A stretch of 64,000 nucleotides of DNA, taken from NCBI RefSeq assembly GCF_030864355.1, contig NC_083395.1, forward strand, positions 2,232,001 to 2,296,000, given 5' to 3'. Both the position numbers and the translations under genes were made by a program. The notes below the pieces were generated by a model. The model saw only the letters and a program-made list of their open reading frames with translations, had not been told where the DNA came from and made no database searches. This DNA is from Cutaneotrichosporon cavernicola (lineage: Eukaryota; Basidiomycota; Tremellomycetes; Trichosporonales; Trichosporonaceae). Of the stretch, positions 43,982 through 54,444 are shown piece by piece. The number at the start of each line of letters is the position of its first letter. Position 1 is the first letter of the stretch.

Positions 43982-46330
43982 ATGTCACCGTTCGCGGGGC
44001 CCTCAGGATCGATAACGCCGACGGTGCTGACCTATCGGTTGGCTTCAATCCGGAAAAGGCTGACGGCAGACACCTGCTGAGTCCGCAGGCGATGACGGTC
44101 TGGTGAGCCTCACTCTGGTTAAGCTGACAGTAGTAACCCGCTCCGCACGATCGTGCACTGGGACATTGACGGCGCGTTTGCGCGTGAGTTCAACTGTATT
44201 ACCTCAAGCTGACGGCAGAGTTCGAGCAGGTGCGCCTGGGCTTGCCGGACGACGTTCCCCTCATCTGCAGTCAATGGGGCGCGATCATTGCTGTCAACTA
44301 CCCAGCCCGCGCGTACGGGATCAAGCGGTGCGCACTGCCAATGCTGGGCTGACTGGAGGATGCACAATGCGCGGGACGCGAAGAAGCTCTGTCCAAACCT
44401 CGTCGTGCAGCACGTCGCAACGTACCGCGAAGGCGATACTGAAGCGGGATATTGGGACGACGTGGACCGGCGGACGCACAAGGTGAGCGAAGGGAATTCT
44501 GTGAGAAGCTGACGCCAGGTCAGCCTGGACCCGTACCGGCGGGAAAGCCTCAAGATCCTCGCCGTCTTCCGGGAGATGGTGCCGAAGGGGGAGCTGGAGA
44601 AGGCGTCGATCGACGAGGCGTTTATGGACCTTACGCCGATTGTGATTGATCGCCTACTTGAGCTGCACACCTATCTCCGGACAGTGCCACCAGATGCACC
44701 TGACGGGCTTGACTCGCCTCTTCCGCCCCCTCCGCCATTGGATTGGGGCAAGGCGGGGCACGTCGTGCCGGTTGATATGGGGGAAGTAGGGGTGGAGGAC
44801 GTGGAGAGAGAATGCGGAGGATGGGAGGAGGGACAGGAGTCGACCTGGGCCGATTGGGCGCTGTGCCTCGGCGCCGAAATCATGGCTGACGTGCGCGCCG
44901 AGGTGTTCCGCCGACTGCACTACACGTGCTCTGCCGTGGGCTCAAGTTGGTGTCTTGGAGCTGACAACAGGGGATTGCGCACAACAAGACGCTCGCAAAG
45001 GTCCGCTCTGAATACCTCTCGCGAGCTGACGGCAGATCTGCAGCGGATGGAAGAAACCGAACCAGCAAACTATTCTACGTCTAGCGGCCACGCCTGGTTT
45101 CATGCGCGACATGGACTTTACGGATGTGCGTTGCTGGTCCTGAGTATGGGGAGCTGATCGCGGATCCGCTTCTTGGGCGGGAAGCTAGGCAGTGCCATTG
45201 CGGAGGAGTACAGCGCCAAGACGGTCAGCGACATGCTGTATGTATTACGTTGGATAGTCCTAACGCCAGGTCTGTCACGCTCGAGGACATGCAGTCAAAA
45301 TTCGGCGAAGACAGTATCTGGGTATACAACATCCTCCGAGTGAGCTACGCATCCACGTCGAGCTGACATCAGGGCATCGACCACACGGAAGTAAAGGAGA
45401 AGCTGTCGACCAAGTCGATGCTGGCGTCGAAGAATACGATTCCGAGCGTGGTGACCCACAGAGAGGGACACCACTGGCTGACCATACTGGCTGGCGATTT
45501 GGCTGTACGGCTGCGTGAAGCGCGCAGCGTCTCGCCAGGATTGTGGCCCAAGACATTAGTCCTGTCAACCCGAGTTGGGTGGGGAGATACGCGTTCCCGT
45601 CAAATGGCGTTTCCATATACTCGCGACCTGGACGCTGCGCATATTGTCAAATATGCCCGTCGGCTTTGGGGGGAACATGTCCCGTCGACCGGGTTCAAGT
45701 ACAACAATGTGAGTCAAATGAGGGGAATGCTGACGGCAGATCTCGCTTGCGTTTCACGCACTCGAGAAGTTGGAGGAGGGCCAACGTGGGATCGAGGGGT
45801 TCTTGAAACGGGCGCGTGACGAGGGTGGGGAGGGTGGGGAGGGGGAAAAGCCGGGGGAGCGAGAAGCCTCGGGGAAGAGGGGGGAGCGCGAAGCCTCGGC
45901 TTCGTCGGGGTCTGGGAGTGAGCCACCAGCCAAGCGACGATTACCGACCCTCAGCACGCAACCGAAACCGACACCGCTCGAAGCGTTCTTGGGCAAGGGA
46001 AAGGCCGAGGCGAAAGTGGAATCTGACGTGGGCGAGGCCGACCCCGCTGTCGAGGTGGAGAAGCAGGGAGAAGGCACTTTGGGCGAGGTAGGGAACAGCG
46101 TAGACGGAGCTGGATGGACCTGTCCGAGGTGTGGGGAGACTTTCGCACTTCCAGACGAAGAGTGGGTCGCGCGACAGCGCGCCGAGCATCGGGACTGGCA
46201 CTTTGCCGCCGACCTGCAGGCTCAATATGGGAGGGGGGGGAGTACACCCCGAGCAACGAGTGACGGAGGAGCGAGGAAGAAGAAGGCCAAGCCTGCGGGA
46301 ATCAAGGCGTTCTTCGCGCCCAAGAAGTGA
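43982..46330 (+). CDS. RAD30: DNA polymerase eta (translesion, Y family)
   Basis: Twelve exons (43982-44037, 44070-44102, 44134-44183, 44219-44327, 44359-44482, 44519-44935, 44971-45000, 45036-45125, 45164-45237, 45270-45339, 45373-45708, 45740-46330) give 659 residues in perfect frame. Motifs: VHWDIDGAFAQFEQVRLGLP (metal Asp40 and Asp42), AVNYPARAYGIKR, SIDEAF (154-159; Asp156 and Glu157), GIAHNKTLAK, and after the suspect intron RFLGGKLGSAIAEEY. A C-terminal UBZ zinc finger lies near 590-620 (CPRCGETF with HRDWH), and a PIP-like end GIKAFFAPKK binds PCNA. The enzyme copies past UV dimers. The introns are 31-38 nt. The intron at 45126-45163 ends in GG instead of AG, so splicing here may fail, or one base may be wrong. 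Confidence 0.92.
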
Positions 46331-46626
46331 CTTGTATTAATAGTCTGTATTGTCTATTGCATTGGGGCCGAATGTCGTTCGACAGCTCGTCAGCCCTCGC
46401 CCGTCAGCCTCCCTGTCGCTCATCTTCTCTTGTTGGTCGTCTTTCCCAATTCCGCGTGATGCTCAGCCGCGTCAGAACATGTATATGCGGTGCATAGGCT
46501 AATGGGCGAGTGAACATGCGCAATCGTCAAGTCGTGCCGGTCATGACTACGGACTGTCCAAGGTCCGGGTATCTGTGCTAGGTAACCGATAATGTAAAGT
46601 CCAGGAAATGATTATGGGGAAAGTGT
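46331..46626. other. convergent 3' flanks of polymerase eta and the disordered-protein gene
   Basis: 296 bases between two facing stop codons, without coding potential. GC is lower towards 46600. Confidence 0.5.
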
Positions 46627-49600
46627 TTAGGAGGCGTTCGTGACACGTTTAGGGCGCGGCGTCTCCAGGTCGTCGGCCATCGAGGCTCTCCATGAGCTCG
46701 GGGGCCCAGCCTCACTCAAGGCGAGCCCTGAAGTACGCCGGGCCTGTCGACGCGGTGGCGTGGCGCGCTGTTGACCATATTGGTTCATGGAGACGCCGGT
46801 CACGGAAGCCGACGACGAGCCCTGCGCGACGCTAGAGGGACGGCCAGTGACTCGCCCGGCGGGGACGTCCGTCAAGCCCGAGATGTGGCGCGTGCGACGT
46901 GATGGCGAGCCACCTGGAGAGCCAGGCTGATTCTCGCGCATGCCTGGTGCGACCGGCGGACCGAACTCGCCGCCGTACACAGACTGCGCGCCAGGCCCGT
47001 ACGAGTAGCCGTTGCCGCCCATTGGCATGCCCTGCATCGGCATTCCGCCCATGGGAGGCATCATGCCACCCATTGGCATACCGCCAGGGAAGGCGACCTG
47101 CGGACCGCCAAAGCCGCCGTAAGGATACTGCGTGTACCCGCCGTAGGGCATCTGAGGCATCATGGGCATCGGGGGCTGGTTGTACGAGTAGCCGTACGTC
47201 TGCTGGAACATGTTGGTCTGGGGCGCCGTGTTGGCAGTGCCGACGCTCGATGCGCGCTCCCACATGTCCTCGAAGTGCCGATCGGCCATTGCCTTGAACT
47301 GCGCGTACATGTGCTGCTTGTTCATGGCGCCGTACGCGTCCATGCCGGGCTGGTACGCCATCGGCATCTGCGCGCCGGCCTGGCCTGCACTGGAACCCCA
47401 GTCGAACTGCGAAGCGGGTCTACGCGCCGGCGACGCCTCGGCATCTGGACGCGGTCGACCGTCCGCCCACGACCGCCGCGCCGGATCGGCACCGGAGCGT
47501 GGTGTCATGGGCTGCTGTCCAGAGCTGTCGCCCGTCAAGCCGGACTGCGACGAGGCTGGAGAGGCGGTTGGCCGGCCGTCCACAGCCGCCACCATCGACA
47601 TGGGATGCCGCGGTGCCGGCTGGCGCATGTTGGCCGCGGACGGCGTGGCACGGAGGCGGTCGGTTCCTGTGGGACTGGGAAGCAAGTCGGAGCTCTTGTT
47701 GCGAGGGAGCACATCCGAGCTCCTATTGCGCAACTTGGGCATGTGGTCTGAGCTGGCATTGCGAGGTACAGGGCGGCTGCGGTCCACATTCGAGTCGGTC
47801 GCAATGCTGACAAAAGATGCCGGGCGAGCCGCAGTGCGAGACGGAGGACGCATAGAGACAGAGTGTGCAGAGTTGCGAGACGCCGGGCGCGACCCTGGCC
47901 TGACTGGTGGAGACAGCTCCTCTTCCTCAGAGTCATGCGCCGAGGACAGTGACCACTTCGATGCGCTCGATATGACCGCAGCCCTCTGCTCGTTGGGCAT
48001 ACTGCCAGTGCGCGGGCGCGGTGTAGGTGCATTGGCGTGCCCGTTGGCGAGCCCGTTGGCATGGCCGTTGCCAGTCGAAGCCTTCAGGATGCTAGTCGGA
48101 CGCGGGAGTTCGGGCGTTTTGATCTTGGGCACCGACAATCCCGCGTTCGACGAGCGCGACATGGCAGGGCGCAGTTCGTGGAGGTCACTGCGCGAGCGCG
48201 ACGTCTTGAGCGTCTGCAATGGCTCGTCCTCGTCCGACGATCCCGAGATAAGCTCCACATCCCGCAACATGGTTGCAGACGAGTGTGGGCGGGTAGCTGC
48301 AGTCTGTGGCCTCGGTGCTGCAACCATCGCCCGAGTTGTGATTGTCGACGCTGATGTCGCCGGTCGAGGTCGCACCCTATCATCCTCGTCCTCGTCCGAG
48401 CTGCTCGCCCATCCTTGCCTGTTCGCACGCGCTCCCCGAGGTTTGTCGGCGGGGAGCCTGGGAACGCGACCGAACGATGAATGTGGAATGGCCGGCACCT
48501 CTGCTGGCGCCTCGGCCATCACTGGAGGGGCAGGAACTGGCGATGCCGTACATTCACTTGTGGGAGACCGTGCCTGGATGGGAGGCGGCGACGGCGTCCG
48601 AATCGGTGGGATATAAAGTCGCTCATCTGACGACGTGGACGTCGGCAACGCATTTGACGCCGTCGTGATGGCCGATGACGTAGCAGCAGCCAGCCTGTCG
48701 TAAAAGCTCTGGCGGTTCTCCTGGTTTGCGGGCACATCAAGACCGCCGCTCCCACGCTGGCGGTCGGGAAGAGTAGTCTCGACCATGGATGGGTCGAAAG
48801 CCTCCTCGTTGTCACTGTGGGCCTGGCCAGGTGTGCTGCCGCTCCAGAGACCAGAGATGCGGCGAAGCGGCTCGTCGAAGGTCATCGCGAACGTGGGGGA
48901 GAGAGTTGCGCCACGGCTGGGATTTTCCCGTCCCGTTGGGCCATCCGGTAACTCGTCTGGTCGTGGCGGAAGCATGATGAACAGCTCATCTGGACTGGCT
49001 TGCGGCCCGGGAATATTGAGCGGAGCTGGAGGCGGCGGCGGAGGTGACCGTGATGTGGCGCGACGGCCCGCAAGTGGTGTGGGGTCGTCACGCGGTGTCA
49101 TCAAAATCGGCAACGTGTCATTTACCTCGTCCCCTGTTGAGAGCGACGATGCACGCGGCGGACGCACAACCTTGGGCGACCCCGTGATGATAGGCGCGGA
49201 GGCTGGCAGAGGTGAAGGGACGCGGTCCGAAATCGGGTCCGGCTTCTTGGCGTCCTTGGCATCAAAGTTGCGCCGCGCTCCCTTAACCACGAATCCAGGC
49301 GACGGCGACGTCGAATTGCGCATGGGAGGCGGCGCACCGAGACCGATGGGACTGGGACTGGGCTCCCGCGATTCATCGTTGGGTGTCGGAGGTAGCGAGC
49401 GCTTGGGTGCTGCAGGCGGGGAGGGGTGGTCCGTGAGAGACACTGCCGAACCCGAGTCACGACGCAGTCCATTGCCCTCGAACAATTGAGCACGGCTCAG
49501 CGACAGGGGAACATCATCGTCGTCATCGATGAGCACGGACGAGCTTGGGCGGCGGATGTTCTTGCGGAATGCGGCGACGCTGACGCGCTGCGACGATTCC

Positions 49601-51243
49601 GAGTCGGCGGCACTTGGCGGCCGCGGTCTGTGGGGCGCTGTAGGCGAGGGTGGCGGAATTGGGGACGTAGCACCGCTGTTAAGCCCACTGTTCGTCGCGC
49701 TCCCCTGGCGCTTGGGGACAATGGTGCTCGCCGCGGATCTCTCGTGCGAGCTGAGGCGCTGCTCATCGGTCTTCTTAGTGCTGAGGTACTGGCCAAAACC
49801 CCCCTCGGCGTCCGATGCGCCCGAGATGTGCCGGAACGACTTGAGCTGGAACGACCCATCGTCCACAGGCGACGGCTGGTCAAGCTCGAAAGTTAAGGAC
49901 ACGCGTGACTGGGTGCGGCCGAACGGGTTGTGGAACAGCGACGACTGCGGACGCCGCAGCGGTGGGCGCTGCTCCACATGGGACATGGACACGGGCTAGG
50001 CATCAGTGTGTGTTGCGGTCTGAGGACTCACCCGTTCCTCGGGAGGGCGCGGCTTCGATGTACGACGCGTGCGCATTCCGGGCTTCCAGAACCGCCGCTT
50101 CTCGTCGAGGTCGGGCTCCGAGGTTGAGCTGAAGATCTCTTCGACTTCCTCGGTGAGAGTGCCGTTCTTGACCAACCTTTTCGATGGTGGTGGTGCCTTC
50201 GCATCGGCAGTCGCGTCCCTATGGTCGCTGACAGGCGATAGATGCTCAACCTCCTCCTTCCCCTTGCCCTTGACCATTGTCATTTCAGCCGTCTCTCTCA
50301 GTTGCGCTCTGCTTGGCGGCCAGTCGCCGGCTGGCGAGAGATATTCAGGTGATTGTGCTCCCCACGAATTGTTGCTAAATGTGGCCACGGACGGGAGCGA
50401 TGGGGATGTGTGCGAGGCACCGAGTTTGCGCATCGTTGACCTGCCGTTTTCCTTGGGATCCCTTGACTTAGGCTTGGACGTGGGCGACATGGCGAGCGCA
50501 GCAGAGTGCGAGGTGAGCTTGGACGGCGAAGTGCCAGGCGTGGTCTGTTTGGAGGGACCGGCTGAGGGGGGCGGTGACTGGAGCGGGGTCGCAGCGCCTA
50601 TGTTACCCCAGTCGTTGGATTCAAACGCAAACTTGCCGAGAACACCGCCTTCCTGCCTCCAGTCAGTCGAGCTCGAAGTGTGGCGGGAGCGCCCGGTAAA
50701 GGTGCTGCTGAGCGAGATGACAGTGCGCTGCGATTCGTGGCTCGGGTTCCGCGCGTGCTGCGTATGCGAAGGCGAAGCGGAAGGGGATGGCGGCCCGTTG
50801 TGCTGGGAATACGAGTTGGGAGATGGCCGCGGTGGTCTAGCGGGGGTCGATGGAGGCCGCTTCGAGATCGATGGGATGTTCGCGGTGCGAGTTGGCGATG
50901 GGGCGCGCGGCGAGCCAGAGCTTCTCAAAGGGGATGGTGATGTTGATTCGTAGGGGATCGACTGCAGCTCCTCAGTGTTACGCCGCTTGTCTTTCTTCCA
51001 AGGCAGAATCGAGCTGCGGGCCGAACTGGGTGACGACGAAGCCGACGCGACAGTTGACGAGGTCGATACTCGTGGCGGAGGCGTATGACTGATTGGGGGG
51101 ACAGCCAACAGGTTTGTCGATGGCGAGCGCTTGAGTATGCGCGTGCTTGTCGCCGAGCTGTCTGCAGACGTTGAGGATTGTGAGGCGCTCTCTGGCGGCT
51201 TGCGCGCGCCAGATGCAGCGCGCAATCGCTTAAAGAGGCCCAT
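46627..51243 (-). CDS. large disordered Ser/Pro-rich protein, function unknown
   Basis: Two exons (51243-50032 and 49995-46627), joined across a 36 nt intron (PPEER joins PVSMSHVEQ), give 1526 residues; taken separately they could be mistaken for two genes. The N-terminus MGLFKRLRAASGARKPP is basic and could be lipidated or membrane-associated after Gly2, which is speculative. Most of the protein is Ser/Pro/Thr/Arg-rich and predicted disordered, with many SP/TP sites (for example TSPSLPSVATFSNNSWGAQS) and short acidic clusters (SSDEDEDD). Near 1330-1420 a Met/Gly/Pro/Tyr-rich low-complexity stretch appears (GGMPMGGMMPPMGGMPMQG), which resembles prion-like or condensate-forming sequence. No globular domain is recognised. 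A cell-polarity or signalling scaffold heavily phosphorylated by proline-directed kinases would fit but is a guess. Confidence 0.7.
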
Positions 51244-52771
51244 GGTGATGGGCTATTGACGGCTATGCAGCCTATTGATGTTGTCGAGTGAAGGTGGATG
51301 GAGTGGAGGAGAGTCGAGAGAAAGCGGTGGATGTCTTTGGTGGTGGACAGGGACTTGCGACCTTCAAGCGACGGTGGTACGGGGGCCGGCGGAGAGGGAA
51401 GGCCAGGTAGGGCCAAGGGAAGAGAGCCAGAGCAAGTTGCAAGGGTAATATTGAACGAGTGAGAGTGAGGTACCGTGTTGAGGGTCTAATCGGTAGGGAT
51501 ATCAATGTCCTGGGTGGCGGCGCCGTGATTTGTACACCTTTGGAAAAAGCCCTTGCACGTTGCTCTAAAGGTGACCAGGTACTCAAAGTTGAGGCAGGTG
51601 TCAATCGTGTCCAGTTGATCAAGGGGCTTGTCACAAGCGTGGCTATTAGGCGGGTTGGAAGCTGGCGGATGAGAACTGGTTTCCCAAAAAGAGTGACCCA
51701 CGAGTTTCTGTTGTACGGCAGTAGGGCAAGGCGGCAAGGCAGTAAGACGGCAAGGCGTTTTGTAGAGGGAAAGGCACAAGAGCAGAGGTGTGCTATGCAA
51801 TAATGCGAGGGTTGCGGAATGACAATGCGAACAGAGAGACGAGCGATTCGAGCGATTCGAGCGATTCAAAGGGTCAAGAGGAAGCGAGCTGCGAGCTGCG
51901 AGATTTGGAGTTGGTTTAAAGGAGAGACAAGATGCAAGTGTTGAAATGGTGACAAGAGAGGTCGATGCAATGCTGACGGAGGTTCCAGAGAGGTCGGGAT
52001 GCAGGGAGAATGAGTGTGATTGTGAGGTGTGATGGGTTTGAACGTGATGGGATGTGGGATATGATAGGGGGGGGGAATGGGGCGTGGTGGTGGGTAGGGT
52101 GTATGAGTCAAGGGACGCGCTGGGGAAGGGGGAAGGGAAGGTAGCTGCATGTGAAACACCTTTTCTCTCTCTCTTGTAATCACCTTGAACGTTTGAACCT
52201 CGCGACCTCAAAAGGCATCTCGATGGGTTAAAACATCATTAAGCTGACAAGGGGAAGAGTAGACTTCTTTTGATTACCACCAATCTACCTCCTCCTCTTA
52301 GTATTCCCAAAAGAGAATACGCCAGTACACTGACTTGTCTGATACTCATGATACATGCGAACAAGAACAAGTGATGCGATGTGATGTGATACACGTTGGG
52401 ATGTAGACGCCCTCAGTGTATGTCTACAAGACCTTTATGGCCTTTATTAATATAACATCTAAAGCATGGTTAGAATAGCAATCAAGCGGTGGTGGAACCC
52501 GCGGCTCAGGGATGGTTTCAGGGTACCGTGCCTGTGTCTCTTTTCCACACTCGATCTTGGGTCAAATTTAGCCACGTGGAATTTCAACACTAAAATGTGG
52601 GATATGTGGGGCTCCCTCGCCACTCAAAGTGCGCAGTCAAGTGTTCAAAGTGTGCATTAGTGGCAATGGTAGTACTGCGGTTTGACTCTTGGCTTGAATC
52701 TATCGTCGTCATCGCTCTCAGCGCCATCTCAAGCCCAACATTCCCAACCTCTCTCCACCTCTCAATCCACC
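51244..52771. promoter_or_regulatory. 1.5 kb divergent region between the disordered-protein gene and the HUA1-like gene
   Basis: No supported gene. On the minus strand the first 900 bases are C/T/A-rich and probably a long 5' leader of the gene that starts at 51243. The open frame at 51486-52211 (minus) is Ser/Thr/Pro/Leu-rich with no motif and belongs to this leader. A repeat GAGCGATTC x3 occurs at 51841-51867. AT-rich sequence around 52440-52460 (TTTATTAATATAACATC) may be the core between the two promoters. Confidence 0.45.
51841..51867. repeat. tandem nonamer GAGCGATTC x3
   Basis: Three perfect copies, followed closely by the different short repeat GCGAGCT (51885-51899). It is a simple repeat in a probable leader. 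Confidence 0.7.
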
Positions 52772-53887
52772 ATGTCACACGCACCACCTCCAGGTCCACC
52801 ACCACGGCCAAACCAGGACTCCAACCCCTTTAACGATGCTGTGCCAGACGACCCGCCGCCCGCGTACGAGGCCATCTCGGGGGACTCGACCCTCTCTGCC
52901 GGTCCCAGCAGGATGGACTTTTCCGGACCCCCACCCCTCCCGGACAGGCTTACGAGACTGAATACGCACTCGACGGGGGGATACAGTATCCCAGGCGTTG
53001 GGGTTGGGTATAACCCCGCTTCTCCTAGCAGTCCAGGAGGACAGGGTGAGTTGAGCGTAGTGTTGTGCCCCTTCCTCAGAGATCAGCGATGTAGCCCCGA
53101 GATGGGGCACGACTAGTGGGAACAGGCGACATCGTGGCAGCTCGATATAGATCAGGAAGCTGACACCAGGCTACTACTCGCCGCAGTCACACGCACCGCC
53201 GGCCCTACCCGCACGTCACACCAACTCCCCCCACTCCCAAGCGGACCATACGCCGACCGAGTCTCCCATCCCTGGCCGCGCGCTCCTGCACCACGGCAAC
53301 CTCCTAGTCTATCCCAAAGGCTACTGGTGCAACAAGTGCCAGAACACAGGGTACAAGGGTGGGGACCCGCGCTCTCCCTGCAGCTCGGACTGGCGAAAGT
53401 ACGGTAAGGCCTACAGCGGGGCTTTAGCGGCGAGCTTTGCAGCCCCTCGACCGGGGGGTAACGCGAGTGTGGTGGGCGCCAACAACTTCCAGCAACCCCT
53501 ACCCGCGGGTGGACAGCAGAATAACACGCCCCAGCTCAGTCACCACGGAAACGGAGGGTATCCCGGTCATCAGGCGTATCGCCCCCCGCCACCGCGGCCG
53601 CAGATGCACCACACGTATGCGCCGCCACCGGGGGCGCTTGTTGTACAGCCTGGCGATCCTAGGATTGGCGGACAGTGAGTTTGGTGGAGAGGAAGAGGGA
53701 GACGACAGGAAGATGGACGAGGAGAGAAGAGCGGCACGGCCAGGGCAGGAGAGGGAGACGATGAATGTGGAGTCGCGCTGACACCAGACTGTGCTATCGC
53801 TGCGGAGGGAGTGGGCGCGAGGCGTCGCTGTTCATGTTCGACGACGGGCCGTGCTACCAGTGCCGCGGTGTCGGGCGGGTGTTTTGA
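52772..53887 (+). CDS. HUA1-like protein with J-protein-type zinc motifs
   Basis: Three exons (52772-53045, 53170-53674, 53788-53887) give 292 residues. The N-terminus is Pro-rich with a PY motif (DDPPPAYEA, about 25-33), which would bind WW domains of Rsp5-type ubiquitin ligases. The first zinc motif, GYWCNKCQNTGYKGGDP with a later Cys, follows LLVYPKG. The C-terminus has GDPRIGGQLCYRCGGSGRE and CYQCRGVGRVF, together a CxxCxGxG-type zinc ribbon as in type I J-proteins. This order (PY motif, two zinc motifs, PGDPRIGG linker) matches yeast Hua1, a small cytoplasmic protein linked to cortical actin patches. No J-domain is present. Introns of 124 and 113 nt are longer than most here. Function in this yeast is inferred from the family. 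Confidence 0.82.
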
Positions 53888-54444
53888 ACGAAACCCAGAG
53901 AGCATTTGTTCAACTTGAGGAAGATGGATAAGCGGTTGTAGAGACACGCACATAGAGGTTTCCCTGCGCGTCGTATTCCTCTGATGTTGGGAGTACCACG
54001 CATCCCTCCTCCATCGGAAGGACAGGGTGGTAATGACGATGGCATGCGTTCCCCGATTTAACTGTCAAGCTCGGGAGCTGTGCAAGCTATCTTGTCTCGA
54101 TCGTCCGGAACATTGTCCGCAATCCCCAATGTCAAAGGGGAGGGGAATTGCAGATGACCCCCGAGATGACTGATCGAGCCATCCGAGAGTCAGGCACAAG
54201 AACTCTCAATGAGCTAACCTCGGGGACCAACGCGATCGAAAGCTTGTCTCGACGTAGCGGGAAGCGCGACGCCCACTGGCCAACGTTTACCCCTGCAGTT
54301 TCGGTGGTTGAGTGGCCACCGCAGAGATATGTATCAATTTGTCATAATCGCTAATAGTCTAAGTCGTCTAGATTGTCTAGGTCATTGGGATTATCGTAAC
54401 ATTGCTCAACCTCGTCGGGCCAGTAATCACGGTGTGCTATCTGC
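53888..54444. other. convergent 3' flanks of the HUA1-like and Asp-rich genes
   Basis: 557 bases without a supported gene. Short open frames (54148-54354 plus) have no coding character. Confidence 0.45.

Noticed and set aside
45164..45183. Using AAG at 45181-45183 as the acceptor of the suspect polymerase eta intron
   Set aside because: It keeps the frame but removes the conserved IRFLGGK segment of Y-family polymerases, so it is unlikely to be the normal junction.
46627..51243. Two separate genes, one for each large open frame
   Set aside because: A canonical 36 nt intron (GTGAGT...GATGCCTAG) joins the frames in phase 0, and the second frame has no leader-like sequence before its Met.
51486..52211. 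241-codon minus-strand open frame upstream of the disordered-protein gene
   Set aside because: Low-complexity Ser/Leu/Pro/Thr composition typical of pyrimidine-rich leaders, and no domain.
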